Of a stretch of DNA of 64,000 nucleotides, positions 34,182-43,449 are shown piece after piece. This DNA is from Candidatus Thermochlorobacter aerophilus (GTDB lineage Bacteria > Bacteroidota > Chlorobiia > Chlorobiales > Thermochlorobacteraceae). The translations under genes and the position numbers were made by a program. The notes beneath the pieces are model-generated. The model was given only the letters and a program-made list of their open reading frames with translations. It did no database searches and had not been told where the DNA came from. The first letter of the stretch is position 1; each line of letters opens with the position of its first letter. The DNA lies in assembly GCA_002794105.1 (NCBI GenBank), contig PHFL01000010.1, forward strand, positions 67,203 through 131,202, written 5' to 3'.

Positions 34182-34659
34182 CACTTTACATACACCTATC
34201 GTGAAACGGCTGGTTGCAAAAGTTTTCGGCACAGGCTTGGGCACAGGATACCTGCGCTACGCTACAGGCACATTTGGGAGCATGCTGGCAGTGTTGCTCT
34301 ACTGGGCAGTGCCAAGACTTTCTGACCCAATGATGCTCGCAGGCGCAATTGTGGCAGGTTTGGCTATTGGCGTGTGGGCAACATCCATTTTGGAAGAAGA
34401 GTATGGACACGACCCCAAAGAAGCCACAATTGATGAGGTCGTTGGGCAATGGATTGCGCTACTTTTCCTTCCAAAGACGATACTTGCCGTAGGGCTGGCA
34501 TTCGCCTTATTTCGGCTCCTCGACGTCATCAAGCCTGAACCAGTGCATCGATTGCAAAAACTGCCAAAGGGTTGGGGCGTGATGATGGATGATGTCATGG
34601 CAGGCATGTATGCCAACTTGGCGTGCCATATCTTGCTGTGGCTATTCTCTAAGCCATGA
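34174..34659 (+). CDS. pgpA: Phosphatidylglycerophosphatase A
   Basis: About 161 residues. It dephosphorylates phosphatidylglycerophosphate to phosphatidylglycerol. Family motifs are GTGLGTGYLRYATGTFGS near the N terminus, EEEYGHDPKEATIDEVVGQWIAL in the middle, and VMDDVMAGMYANLACHILLW near the end. The earlier in-frame methionine at 34117 lies inside pgsA; ATG at 34174 overlaps the pgsA stop by eight bases and is preferred for coupling. The two enzymes together form the phosphatidylglycerol pathway. Its stop is one base from the convergent carB end. Confidence 0.9.
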   Translation: MLSTLHTPIVKRLVAKVFGTGLGTGYLRYATGTFGSMLAVLLYWAVPRLSDPMMLAGAIVAGLAIGVWATSILEEEYGHDPKEATIDEVVGQWIALLFLPKTILAVGLAFALFRLLDVIKPEPVHRLQKLPKGWGVMMDDVMAGMYANLACHILLWLFSKP

Positions 34660-34660
34660 G

Positions 34661-36157
34661 TTAGGTTTTGAGCAACTCCACATCACACTCGGCAAGCTCG
34701 CGTAGCTCAAGTTCCATATCAACGATTTGCTGGATGTTGTGCAAAAACCATCGGTCAATTTTCGTAGCCTGATAGACTTCCTCCACCGTGGCGCCAGCTA
34801 ACAGAGCATAGCGAATGTAGAAGATGCGGTCGGACGTGGGCGTTTTGATGCGCTCCAAAATTTCAGCTTTGGCTTTTTGTTTTGCTTCGGGCGAAAGTGA
34901 GAAAATATCGAGCTTATCTTTGCCATCTGCGCCTAATCCAGCTCTGCCGATTTCAAGCGAGCGAAGGGCTTTTTGCAATGCTTCTTTGAAGGTGCGTCCA
35001 AACGCCATGGCTTCGCCTACCGATTTCATTTGGATGCCTAAACGGTCTTCGACATTGCGGAATTTTTCAAAATCCCAGCGAGGAATTTTCACGACGCAGT
35101 AATCAATAGCTGGTTCAAACGAAGCAGGTGTAGTTTTGGTAATATCGTTTTGAAGTTCATCGAGCCGGTATCCGACGGCAAGTTTGGCGGCAACTTTTGC
35201 GATGGGGAAACCTGTGGCTTTAGACGCCAAAGCCGAGGAACGCGAGACACGAGGGTTCATCTCGATGACAATCATTCTGCCTGTTTCAGGATGAACGGCG
35301 AATTGAATGTTTGAGCCGCCTGTCTCCACGCCAATTTCGCGAATGATTTTGATGGCAGCATCACGCATGGCTTGATACTGCTTGTCAGTCAGGGTTTGTG
35401 CAGGCGCCACCGTGATGCTATCGCCGGTGTGGACGCCCATGGGGTCGACATTTTCAATCGAGCAGACAATAATCACATTGTCGGCAAGGTCGCGGACGAC
35501 TTCCAGTTCGTATTCTTTCCAGCCCATGATGGATTCTTCGACCAGCACTTCGCCGATAGGACTTGCCGAAAGGGCGCGCCGAATAATGTCGAAATACTCG
35601 GAGGCAGTTTCAGCAATGCCGCCGCCAGTGCCACCGAGCGTGAAGGACGGACGCACGACAAGCGGTAAGCCCAACTGCTGCAAAGCCGATTCGGCTTCGG
35701 ATTCACTGCGCACGAAAATGCCGCGTGGCACCTCCAAGCCAATTTTTTTCATGGCCTCGGCAAACAGCTCACGATTTTCAGCTTTGCGAATGGCACGAAG
35801 TTTAGCGCCGATAAGCTCGACGCCGTTGCGTTCCAATTCGCCAGACTCGGCAAGGGCAACCGCTACATTGAGCGCCGTCTGCCCACCCATCGTGGGCAGA
35901 AGCGCATCAGGTTTTTCTCGCTCAATCACCTTGAGCACATACTCTGGCGTGATGGGCTCAATGTAGGTGCGGTCGGCGACCTCAACATCGGTCATGATGG
36001 TTGCAGGATTGGAATTGACCAAGATGATGCGGTATCCCTCACTGCGCAGCGCTCGACAGGCTTGCGTGCCAGAGTAGTCGAACTCGCAGGCTTGCCCAAT
36101 CACAATTGGACCGGCACCGATGATAAGAATAGACTTGATGTCTTTGCGTTTCGGCAC
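34661..36157 (-). CDS. carB: Carbamoyl-phosphate synthase large subunit, N-terminal half
   Basis: 498 residues, about half of a normal 1070-residue CarB. It covers the first ATP-grasp unit (carboxyphosphate) and oligomerisation domain: [75 protein letters not shown] and [24 protein letters not shown]. The stop is followed at once by pgpA on the opposite strand, and no second ATP-grasp half is in the window. Such split CarB is known in some bacteria and archaea, so this is likely a true separate subunit rather than a broken gene. Translation starts at a GTG (36157), matching the usual CarB N terminus. Pathway: pyrimidines and arginine. Confidence 0.88.
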   Translation of the reverse strand: MPKRKDIKSILIIGAGPIVIGQACEFDYSGTQACRALRSEGYRIILVNSNPATIMTDVEVADRTYIEPITPEYVLKVIEREKPDALLPTMGGQTALNVAVALAESGELERNGVELIGAKLRAIRKAENRELFAEAMKKIGLEVPRGIFVRSESEAESALQQLGLPLVVRPSFTLGGTGGGIAETASEYFDIIRRALSASPIGEVLVEESIMGWKEYELEVVRDLADNVIIVCSIENVDPMGVHTGDSITVAPAQTLTDKQYQAMRDAAIKIIREIGVETGGSNIQFAVHPETGRMIVIEMNPRVSRSSALASKATGFPIAKVAAKLAVGYRLDELQNDITKTTPASFEPAIDYCVVKIPRWDFEKFRNVEDRLGIQMKSVGEAMAFGRTFKEALQKALRSLEIGRAGLGADGKDKLDIFSLSPEAKQKAKAEILERIKTPTSDRIFYIRYALLAGATVEEVYQATKIDRWFLHNIQQIVDMELELRELAECDVELLKT

Positions 36158-36284
36158 GTCGGGCTTGATGACAATGTGTTAGTTTGATGAAGTTTTATTC
36201 GGGCGCAAGATACAAAAAGCACGCGCAATTTGCGCACAGCCGAAACGAGAAGTTTGAAGCAGAAAGAGCTGGGCGCACTAAAAC

Positions 36285-37271
36285 CTACTTATTTGCGTTG
36301 CTGCGCAAGGGCGTGTTGCGAACAAAATTGATAATTGCTTCATTCACCTCGGCACTGCGTTCAATCTGAATCAGATGTCCAGTTTGGGGAAGCATCAAGA
36401 GTGTCGCATTCGGCATGGCTCTGACGCCTTGCTCCATGATCTCGCGTGTGCGTCCGCCATGCAGGAAAGGATTGGGGATAAGATTATCGTTTTCGCCAGC
36501 GATGACAAGTGTGGGTGCTGTAATCTTGTCTAATTTATCCCAAACGTATTCATCGAGCATGGCGCCGACGCATTTCCAGACGGCATAAGCGAATCGGTCA
36601 AATTCCTCGGTCATGCTTAGGCGAACACGCTCTTCAATGAGCCATTCCCAATCGTCACTCCAGTTGTAGAAATTGTTTGTGATGTTGGCACGCACGCGCT
36701 CTTGCGGGGTCTTTTTGATAAAATCGGGCGTGGTCGTATTGCGAAGCCAGTCGCCTTCACCGGGTTTGAAGGCTTCAAAACCAGCAGGCGAGAGCAAGAT
36801 GAGTTTGTCGACGGCATCAGGAAAGTTGAGCGCGGCAGTCATGGCAATTTGTCCACCCATAGAGTGACCAACCCACGTGGCTTTTGTGAGCCCCAAATCG
36901 TGAAGCAAAGCACGCACGGTTTCGGCATAAAACTTCAGGGTGTAAGGCGCTGAATACGGTTTCGATGATTTTCCATAGCCGACAAGGTCGAGGGCGATAA
37001 CACGAAATCCTTGCGCAGTTAGGGCGGGGATGTTGTATCGCCAAAAACCCATGTTGCTGGCAAGACCATGAATCAAGACAATTGCCGGACCCTCACCTTT
37101 GCTATCATGATAAGCAATTTTGACACCATTAACTTGCCGCATCTCGGTGCTGAAGGGATAAGGAATGTCCTGAAATTTCATCGGCGGTTCATGATGATAG
37201 AGTTTTGCCTGACCACAGCCAGCAAAGGCGAAGAGGCAGGTCAGCGCAAAGCATATTGTGGCGTGCTTCAT
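36285..37271 (-). CDS. Alpha/beta hydrolase lipoprotein
   Basis: About 328 residues. A lipoprotein signal is visible (MKHATICFALTCLFAFAGC), so the hydrolase is likely membrane-anchored. The alpha/beta fold has the oxyanion region IVLIHGLASNMGFW, nucleophile motif GHSMGG, aspartate in VIAGENDNLIP and histidine in PQTGHLIQIERS. The substrate is unknown; lipid or ester hydrolysis is plausible given its co-oriented neighbours. The frame is open to 37334, but ATG at 37271 matches the signal peptide and leaves 23 bases to the outer-membrane gene. Confidence 0.82.
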   Translation of the reverse strand: MKHATICFALTCLFAFAGCGQAKLYHHEPPMKFQDIPYPFSTEMRQVNGVKIAYHDSKGEGPAIVLIHGLASNMGFWRYNIPALTAQGFRVIALDLVGYGKSSKPYSAPYTLKFYAETVRALLHDLGLTKATWVGHSMGGQIAMTAALNFPDAVDKLILLSPAGFEAFKPGEGDWLRNTTTPDFIKKTPQERVRANITNNFYNWSDDWEWLIEERVRLSMTEEFDRFAYAVWKCVGAMLDEYVWDKLDKITAPTLVIAGENDNLIPNPFLHGGRTREIMEQGVRAMPNATLLMLPQTGHLIQIERSAEVNEAIINFVRNTPLRSNANK

Positions 37272-37294
37272 TGTTTGGATGCAGATGACGTTAA

Positions 37295-38869
37295 TTAAAA
37301 CATGAGCCAACTTACGGTGCCGAAGACAACCCAAGGATTTTGCGGACGTGTAGAGAGTGTCGCTGGGCGTGTCAGGGCACTGTCATAGAAATCTCCGTTG
37401 AACATGTATGCGGCACTGACCCCTAAGTCCAAGAAAAGAGCCAGTGTGTATTTGAGTTCGGCATTGAGTTCAGCGCCGATAAAGCGACCGACGCCACTGG
37501 GCGTTTGATTAGCAAGCGCTGCTGCTGCACCGACTTTGATGAGCACCTTGTTGGGCACAAGGTTGTTGAAGTAGTTGAGAAAAATGGCACTGGTGCCAAA
37601 GCCCATGTTAGAGATGTCATGCACTGCTGAGTAGTAACGATTGACCACTTGCACATCAGGGAAAAGCAGGAAGGCACGGTGCGAGCTAAAAATCCCCACA
37701 GGTGAGCCCCACGTGTTGCCTGTAACGACGCCTGTGTATTGACCATCGCTGACATTATTGCCATCGCCTGAAGTGTAGAGCACTTCTAAGGCAACGCGGT
37801 CGTTTGCCGTTTGACCGTATTTGTAGTAAAGCGAAGCATGCACCGTAAAGCCGAAGATACCGACATTGCCAGCGCTGGCACCTTGTGGTGTAAAAATGTT
37901 AAGGTTGCCGAAATTGAACACAGTGAGTGCGCTTGCCCAGAGTCTGCCGCCGATAAACTCACGGTTGTAGGCGAAGTTGGCGCCAGCCCAAAGCACATCG
38001 CCTTTGTAACGATTTTGTCCTAATTGAAGACGCGCGCCGCCGTTGTATTCGACGAGCAGCGAGTTAAAGCCTTGACTGAGAATGGAGACCCCGCCTTCAC
38101 CTTGCCCACGGTCGTAGAGATACCACAAACTCCCGCCAATTTCCCACAAGCCCGACACGCGTGTTTCGGCATCTGCCATCAGCAGCACCACATCATCATC
38201 AATTTGGATGAAATTTTCATAGAGTTGAAAATAGGCTAACCGACCAATTGTAACAGGCGTGAGATTGAAGTAGGTGCTGATGCCCACACCTTGCGTGCCC
38301 CAAAACATTAGGCGGTTGGCGCTGGTCTGATTGGTTTGCAGCGTATTGACATTAGGGTCTCGGGGATTATCAAAAATGCGTTGAATGCCGATGACCACAT
38401 TCCATGCAGGGTTGATTTTGAGTTCAACATTCGCCAGCAAGGTTTGAATGTTGACCGTTCCTGCGTTGATAGCGCCGCCGACATTGTTGCCGACGCCATA
38501 GTTAACATCGCCCCAAGTTACATCCACTTTGAGCAAGGCGCGAAAAATCGCAAGACCATCTAAGAGTGATGGGCGATACACAAAAAGCGGCACAAAACGT
38601 CCCTCGCCATAAAATGCTGTTTGTGGAAAAGTTGAGGTGCTATTCGGTCCGAAAAGGCGACCGATAACTTGCCCTCTGAGAAATTCATTTTCAGGCGCGA
38701 TGTTGCTGGCAGTCAGGCGCGTAAAGAAAAAACCGATGAACTGCAATTCCGAGGGCGGTTTTTCAGGACTGCCCATGCGCCGCTCGTCATCGACAGGATA
38801 GTTGGGCAGTTGTGCCCATGCAGGCAGAACGCAGCACAGCAAAAGAAGCGGTAGTAAGGTGTGCTTCAT
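37295..38869 (-). CDS. Outer-membrane beta-barrel protein
   Basis: 524 residues. A signal peptide (MKHTLLPLLLLCCVLPAWA) is followed by alternating aromatic and polar strands throughout. The last strand ends in phenylalanine (TVSWLMF), a typical outer-membrane assembly signal. The barrel resembles alginate-export-type or porin-type channels in pattern (for example RLMFWGTQGVGISTYFNL and LYYKYGQTANDRVALEVLYTSGDGNN), but I cannot assign a family with confidence. It sits between two lipoprotein genes and could form a channel for their substrate. Confidence 0.75.
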   Translation of the reverse strand: MKHTLLPLLLLCCVLPAWAQLPNYPVDDERRMGSPEKPPSELQFIGFFFTRLTASNIAPENEFLRGQVIGRLFGPNSTSTFPQTAFYGEGRFVPLFVYRPSLLDGLAIFRALLKVDVTWGDVNYGVGNNVGGAINAGTVNIQTLLANVELKINPAWNVVIGIQRIFDNPRDPNVNTLQTNQTSANRLMFWGTQGVGISTYFNLTPVTIGRLAYFQLYENFIQIDDDVVLLMADAETRVSGLWEIGGSLWYLYDRGQGEGGVSILSQGFNSLLVEYNGGARLQLGQNRYKGDVLWAGANFAYNREFIGGRLWASALTVFNFGNLNIFTPQGASAGNVGIFGFTVHASLYYKYGQTANDRVALEVLYTSGDGNNVSDGQYTGVVTGNTWGSPVGIFSSHRAFLLFPDVQVVNRYYSAVHDISNMGFGTSAIFLNYFNNLVPNKVLIKVGAAAALANQTPSGVGRFIGAELNAELKYTLALFLDLGVSAAYMFNGDFYDSALTRPATLSTRPQNPWVVFGTVSWLMF

Positions 38870-38963
38870 TGTTGCTTCAAAGATTAGATTCAGCTTGGGT
38901 GCAGCAGAGCGCTACTCCTTACTGACGCCCCGCCGACTTCTCCCAAGCCCAAAGGGTTTGAGA

Positions 38964-39476
38964 TTACTGACGCACATAGCGTTGGACATTTGCCTGACCG
39001 AATGCGCCGCCAGAAGTGCTGCCAAAACCAGCGGCAGCGGTGGGTGGCGTAACCCCCTGAAGGGGTGGCTGGGTTTGCGCAACTTCATAGCGCATGGTGT
39101 TGCCGACAACTTCATAAATGCCTACAGCCGTTATGGCTGTGGGTGAATTCTGATTGGCAACAATGTTGCGAATGTTAGCGTTGGCGCCTGTAGCACCACC
39201 GGGCGAAGTGGTGTAAGTGCCGCGCAGAGTCGCCTCAGTACCAGCCGAATCGCGCTGAACCACAACATATGAGCCATCACGGTTGAAGGTGGCTTGAATG
39301 CGGCGAATTCTAAACGGTGGATTAAAAAGCAATGGCGCCACGTTGCCCCCTTCCGATACCCACGTGCCCACAATCGGGTCTTGAGGCGCACCATCATCGG
39401 ATGACGTGGTAGACCCCTGACAAGCGGCAAAGCTCAAAGCAGCGCACAGCAGCAGGAAAATGCTCAAATGTTTCAT
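38964..39476 (-). CDS. Small lipocalin-like lipoprotein
   Basis: 170 residues. A lipoprotein signal (MKHLSIFLLLCAALSFAAC) is followed by DPIVGTWVSEGGN and a beta-rich domain (ATFNRDGSYVVVQRDSAGTEATLRGTY, TAVGIYEVVGNTMRYEV), as in lipocalin-like domains. A strong ribosome site AAAGGAGG lies eight bases before the ATG (39485-39492), unlike most genes here, so it may be well translated. The C-terminal 30 residues are Gly/Ala/Thr-rich. The ligand is unknown; it sits beside an acyl-CoA ligase and an outer-membrane barrel. Confidence 0.7.
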   Translation of the reverse strand: MKHLSIFLLLCAALSFAACQGSTTSSDDGAPQDPIVGTWVSEGGNVAPLLFNPPFRIRRIQATFNRDGSYVVVQRDSAGTEATLRGTYTTSPGGATGANANIRNIVANQNSPTAITAVGIYEVVGNTMRYEVAQTQPPLQGVTPPTAAAGFGSTSGGAFGQANVQRYVRQ

Positions 39477-39565
39477 GTTTGAAACCTCCTTTGGTTTAAT
39501 TGTTAGAAATTGCAGTCAATGCAGACCGCGCAATGAAACTTTTTGACCTATAAGACCCTAACAAG

Positions 39566-41062
39566 TTAAATTTCTCTAAGTGCCTTGCGATTAACTTTCC
39601 CGACATCATTCTTTGGCAAGGCATCAAGGAAGACGACATACTTGGGCACTTTGTATTTGGCTAAGTTGGCTTGACAAAACGCTTGCACCTCACTTGCAGA
39701 GAGCGAAGCCCCGGGTTTTAGCACCACGAAGGCTTTGCCAACCTCTCCCCACTTCTCGTCAGGTGTAGGCACCACTGCCGCTTCAGCAATACAGGGATGC
39801 ATGTGCAGCACACGCTCAACTTCGGCAGGATAGACATTTTCTCCGCCAGAGATGTACATATGCTTTTTGCGATCGACCACATAGTAAAAGCCCTCTTCAT
39901 CTTGTCGTGCCAAATCACCAGAGTAGAACCAGCCGTCTTTGATGGCTTTGGCAGTTTCGGTAGGATTGTTCCAGTATCCTTTCGTGACCACATCACCTTT
40001 GAAGATGAGCTCACCGACCTCACCTTGCTGGACATCATGACCCTCGTCATCTACAATGCGCACGTGTAGGTAAAAGTTAGGCACACCAATCGAGCCAATT
40101 TTGCGTACAGCATCGCGTTGGTGAAGTGAAAAAAGGCTTGGACCCACCTCGGTCATGCCAAAACCCTGACGAATAGGAATACCACGATTGTGCCAAAGCT
40201 CAATGACTGAAATGGGCAGTGCTTCACCGCCAACAATGAAAAAACGCATGTGGCGTAGGTCAACCGTGTGAAAATTAGGTGCAGCAGCCATCAGCTTGAG
40301 AATCGTAGGCACAGCCAAGAATATGGTTGCTTGTTCGCTCTCGAGCAGGTGTAGTGCAGTTTCGGCATCAAATTTTTTCATCAGGCAGGAATATGCGCCG
40401 CGATGCAGAAGTGGTGTAGAGAGCGCATTAAGCCCACCAGTGTGAAAAAGCGGCAAGACACATACCGTGCGCTCGTCAGCAGTCATATCCAAGCGCATCG
40501 TGGTATTGATGCTGTTCCAAAAAAGCATTTTGTGAGAATAAAGCACGCCTTTGGGAAGTCCCGTTGTGCCGCTGGTGTAGAGAATAAAGACAGCGTCATC
40601 TTCATCAAGTGAGCATGGTGTAAAAGATTCAGGCAAGTCGCGCTGGGCATAACCTGCCTGCTGCAACTCTTGCAATGTCCACTGATGTGTGATGGAAGCA
40701 GGCAAAGGAAATTGTGCCACATTCGGCAGATATTTTTCTTCGGTGATAAGGAGTTTAGGCGTGCAGTCAAGAAGCACTTGATGAATTTCTTTCGCCGCTA
40801 AGCGATAATTGAGCGGCACGATAGTTGCACCCGTCTTTTGCGCCACGAAAAACAAAATGAAGTGTTCCAAGCAATTGTCTGCATAGAGCGCAATGCGGTC
40901 GCCGCGAGCGATGCCCAAATCGGCTGTAAATTGCCGTGCTAGCCTGTTGGAGATGTTATCAAGCTGCTGATAGGTCAGGGTGCGCCCGGTCTCAAATTCT
41001 TTGAGAGCAATTTTGTCGGGCACATACATGCAAAGTTTTTCCAGCCAGTTGAATACCGTCAT
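39566..41062 (-). CDS. AMP-dependent acyl-CoA synthetase/ligase
   Basis: 498 residues. It activates a carboxylic acid as an acyl-adenylate and then transfers it to CoA. Motifs: YTSGTTGLPKGVLYSHKM (P loop), QGFGMTEVGP, GWFYSGDLARQDEEGFYYVVDRKKHMY (hinge) and the catalytic lysine region PKNDVGKVNRKAL. These fit the fatty-acid or aromatic acid ligase group. It lies 19 bases downstream of the MFS gene in a co-oriented run with a KAS III-like protein and a reductase. Confidence 0.9.
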   Translation of the reverse strand: MTVFNWLEKLCMYVPDKIALKEFETGRTLTYQQLDNISNRLARQFTADLGIARGDRIALYADNCLEHFILFFVAQKTGATIVPLNYRLAAKEIHQVLLDCTPKLLITEEKYLPNVAQFPLPASITHQWTLQELQQAGYAQRDLPESFTPCSLDEDDAVFILYTSGTTGLPKGVLYSHKMLFWNSINTTMRLDMTADERTVCVLPLFHTGGLNALSTPLLHRGAYSCLMKKFDAETALHLLESEQATIFLAVPTILKLMAAAPNFHTVDLRHMRFFIVGGEALPISVIELWHNRGIPIRQGFGMTEVGPSLFSLHQRDAVRKIGSIGVPNFYLHVRIVDDEGHDVQQGEVGELIFKGDVVTKGYWNNPTETAKAIKDGWFYSGDLARQDEEGFYYVVDRKKHMYISGGENVYPAEVERVLHMHPCIAEAAVVPTPDEKWGEVGKAFVVLKPGASLSASEVQAFCQANLAKYKVPKYVVFLDALPKNDVGKVNRKALREI

Positions 41063-41081
41063 CGTATCGTCTTGTTAAGAG

Positions 41082-42358
41082 TTAAGAGTTATTCATGTTG
41101 CGACTGCCTATGCCCAAGACAATAGTTGCCAGCACACAAGCGACGGGACAGACAAGCAGGGAAAGACGCATCACTTCAGGATGTGTGCTGACATTCCAAT
41201 AGTCGTTGAGGGCGCCAATCAAAAGCGGAGCTAAACCATAGCCAGCTAAGTTGACAAGGAAAAAGTAAATGCCAACGGCAAGACCGCGCATGTTTGGCGC
41301 CGCAATATCGTTCAGGTCAGCAAACGACGGACCGAGCCAAGAGAGGCTAAACCCGATGAGCAGAAAGTTCAGAGCAAGAAGCAAGGGAAGGTTGTTGCTG
41401 AAAAGCATCAATGCCCAGCAGCATGCGCTGGCGGCGGCAGAAAGACTGGCTAACTTCATGCGTCCGCCTGTAGCCGTCTCACGAAATCTATCGGCAAGAT
41501 AGCCGCCGCCGACGATGCCAATGATTCCACCAACAATCATGGCAAGACCGAACCACGTGCCAACTTCAACCAAACTGAGTTGATGGACACGCACGAAAAA
41601 CACGGTAAGCCACGCCGCTACACTGGCTGAAGCGATATTGAAGAGCGCATAACCCCCGTGATGAAACCATATCTTGGGCATTTTGTAGAGTGCATGCCAG
41701 TGCACCGGAGCTTGCGGCTGTGAGAAGTTTGTGTCTTGATGTCGCTTTGCCCACGCTCGGGCTCAATGAGTCCAGCCACCAGCAAAGCTACCAGCACACC
41801 GGGAAAGCCCAAGAAATAAAACGCATATCGCCAACCAATTGCTTGGGCAATCGCTCCGCCCAAAAGAAAAGCCAGACCGCTGCCTAAAGCAATTGCCGAT
41901 GAGTAAATGCCTTGAACTGTTGCACGCCGCTCTCGCGGAAAGTAATCACTAAGCAAGGAAAGGGCGGCAGGACCAAGCGTGGCTTCGCCAATGCCAACGC
42001 CCACACGACAGAGAAAAATCGTCCAAAAATCAACGGCAAAACCCGTAAGACCAGAGAAAATGCTCCACGAGGCCAAGCCAATCGCAATGAGAGTTTTTCT
42101 GGAAATTCGGTCAGCAAGTCGCCCAAAAGGAATGCCCAGAATCGTGTAGAAAATGATGAAGGAAGTCGAGCTTAGGAGAGCAAGTTCCACATCGCTAAAC
42201 TTCATTTCGCTCTTGATGGGCGTAAAAAGAATGTAGATGAGCATGCGGTCTAAAAAGTTGAGCAAATAGACCACCGTGAGCAACCCCAGCGCATACCACG
42301 CATAGTGTGCAGAGATAACTTTTTGCGACCCGATATTGGCAGTTTGTGCTTGCATCAT
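41082..42358 (-). pseudogene. MFS transporter (spinster-like), interrupted by a frameshift
   Basis: Two adjoining frames make a single MFS carrier of about 425 residues. The 5' part (to about 41730) has twelve-helix MFS landmarks: YLLNFLDRMLIYIL, GRLADRISRKTLI, RVGVGIGEATLGPAALSLLSDYFPRERR. The 3' part continues with APVHWHALYKMPKIWFHHGGYA and GGGYLADRFRE. The frame is lost near the AAA at 41728-41730 (minus strand CACAAACTT). Restoring one A there would give DIKTQNFSQPQAPVHWHALYK, a smooth join. Sequencing error in a homopolymer is as likely as true decay. The carrier lies between the KAS III-like and ligase genes, with 20- and 19-base gaps. Confidence 0.82.
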
Positions 42359-42378
42359 CGTATCATTTAGCTACTTGC

Positions 42379-43368
42379 TTAAAACTTGAACAGGGCACTG
42401 GCAAAGGCAAGACCGCCACCAGAGCCAATGAACATCAGCAAGTCCCCCGGCTTGACCTTCCCTTGAGACAGAGCTTCATAGAATGCCATAGGAATGCAGG
42501 CAGAGCCAGTATAACCGTATCGGTCCATGATGGTGTGGGCGCGCTCTCGTGGCACGCCAAGTCGGTCTAAGGTTTGCCAGATGCTATTGATGTTAATCTG
42601 TGTAAGGAAGTAGTGCGCCACATCTATCGGCTGAATGTTGAGTCGTTCGGTCAGGGAGCGAGCCATTTTGGTCCAAACTTCCACATTGAGCTCTTTCGGA
42701 AACTTCTTGACAAACTTGAGCAAGTGATCTTTGCTTGAGATGGCTTTGTCAGAAATTGGCTCGTGTGTGCCGCCAGCGTAGATACCCATCCAGTCGTGGT
42801 ATTGCCCTTCGGTGAGCAGTTCGCTGGCTAAAAATCCGCGTGTGGAATTTTTCTCGGCAGAAAGAATCGTGGCGCCAGCGCCATCGGCAAAGAGCGTGAC
42901 GGTTTTCTTATCGTGCATGTCCAAATACTTGCTCATGGCGTAAGCACCCACAACCAAAATGTGCTGATAATGTTCGTCAGAACGGATGTATTTGGAGGCC
43001 ACATCGAGTGCGGTAACAAAGCCAGCACAAGCCGTGTTGATGTCAAATGTGCCGGCATGCTTTGCACCTAAACGGTATTGAACAACCGAAGCCGTCGAAG
43101 GAGAAATATACTCTGGTGTATCGGTGGCAACGATAATGAGGTCAAGTTTGTCGGCAGAAAGACTGGCGTTGGCAAGAGCTTCGCGGGCGGCATGTTCGAC
43201 AAGGTCAGCCGTAGATTCGTCTTCCCGGCACCAGCGGCGCTCTCGAATCGTCAGGTTTTGCACCAGCCAAGTGTCGACATCTTCGCCTAAAAGCTCGTTG
43301 AAATAAGCATTAGGAATAACGCGTTCAGGTGCATACATTCCTGCGGCAACAATGATGGCATTTTGCAT
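42379..43368 (-). CDS. KAS III (FabH)-like protein lacking the usual His/Asn catalytic pair
   Basis: 329 residues of the thiolase fold. The nucleophile is kept (Cys114 in DINTACAGFVTALD). In FabH the histidine lies in PHQAN and the asparagine in GNTSA; here the matching stretches read FLTQINI (Thr257) and YGYTGSACIP (Tyr286). The rest is conserved: VATDTPEYISPSTAS, ADGAGATILSA and LLMFIGSGGGLAFASALF. Loss of both residues argues against ordinary decarboxylating condensation, and an acyltransferase or altered condensing role is possible. It is followed by the MFS gene after 20 bases and preceded by a FabG-like gene. Confidence 0.82.
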   Translation of the reverse strand: MQNAIIVAAGMYAPERVIPNAYFNELLGEDVDTWLVQNLTIRERRWCREDESTADLVEHAAREALANASLSADKLDLIIVATDTPEYISPSTASVVQYRLGAKHAGTFDINTACAGFVTALDVASKYIRSDEHYQHILVVGAYAMSKYLDMHDKKTVTLFADGAGATILSAEKNSTRGFLASELLTEGQYHDWMGIYAGGTHEPISDKAISSKDHLLKFVKKFPKELNVEVWTKMARSLTERLNIQPIDVAHYFLTQININSIWQTLDRLGVPRERAHTIMDRYGYTGSACIPMAFYEALSQGKVKPGDLLMFIGSGGGLAFASALFKF

Positions 43369-43449
43369 ACAGTGTATCCTTTCTTGCTTTGCCCCAGCAA
43401 GGCTACAACTTAGAGCGCTTGCCGAATGCAGATTAACAAAACCTAACGC

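Noticed and set aside
34661-36157. CarB half as a degraded pseudogene
   Set aside because: The visible half is intact to a natural domain boundary with a normal stop and no frame damage.
36285-43368. OleABCD-type hydrocarbon cluster
   Set aside because: The ligase looks like a normal CoA ligase with its C-terminal lysine, the reductase is FabG-like and not an extended SDR, and the KAS III-like protein lacks the His and Asn that OleA keeps.
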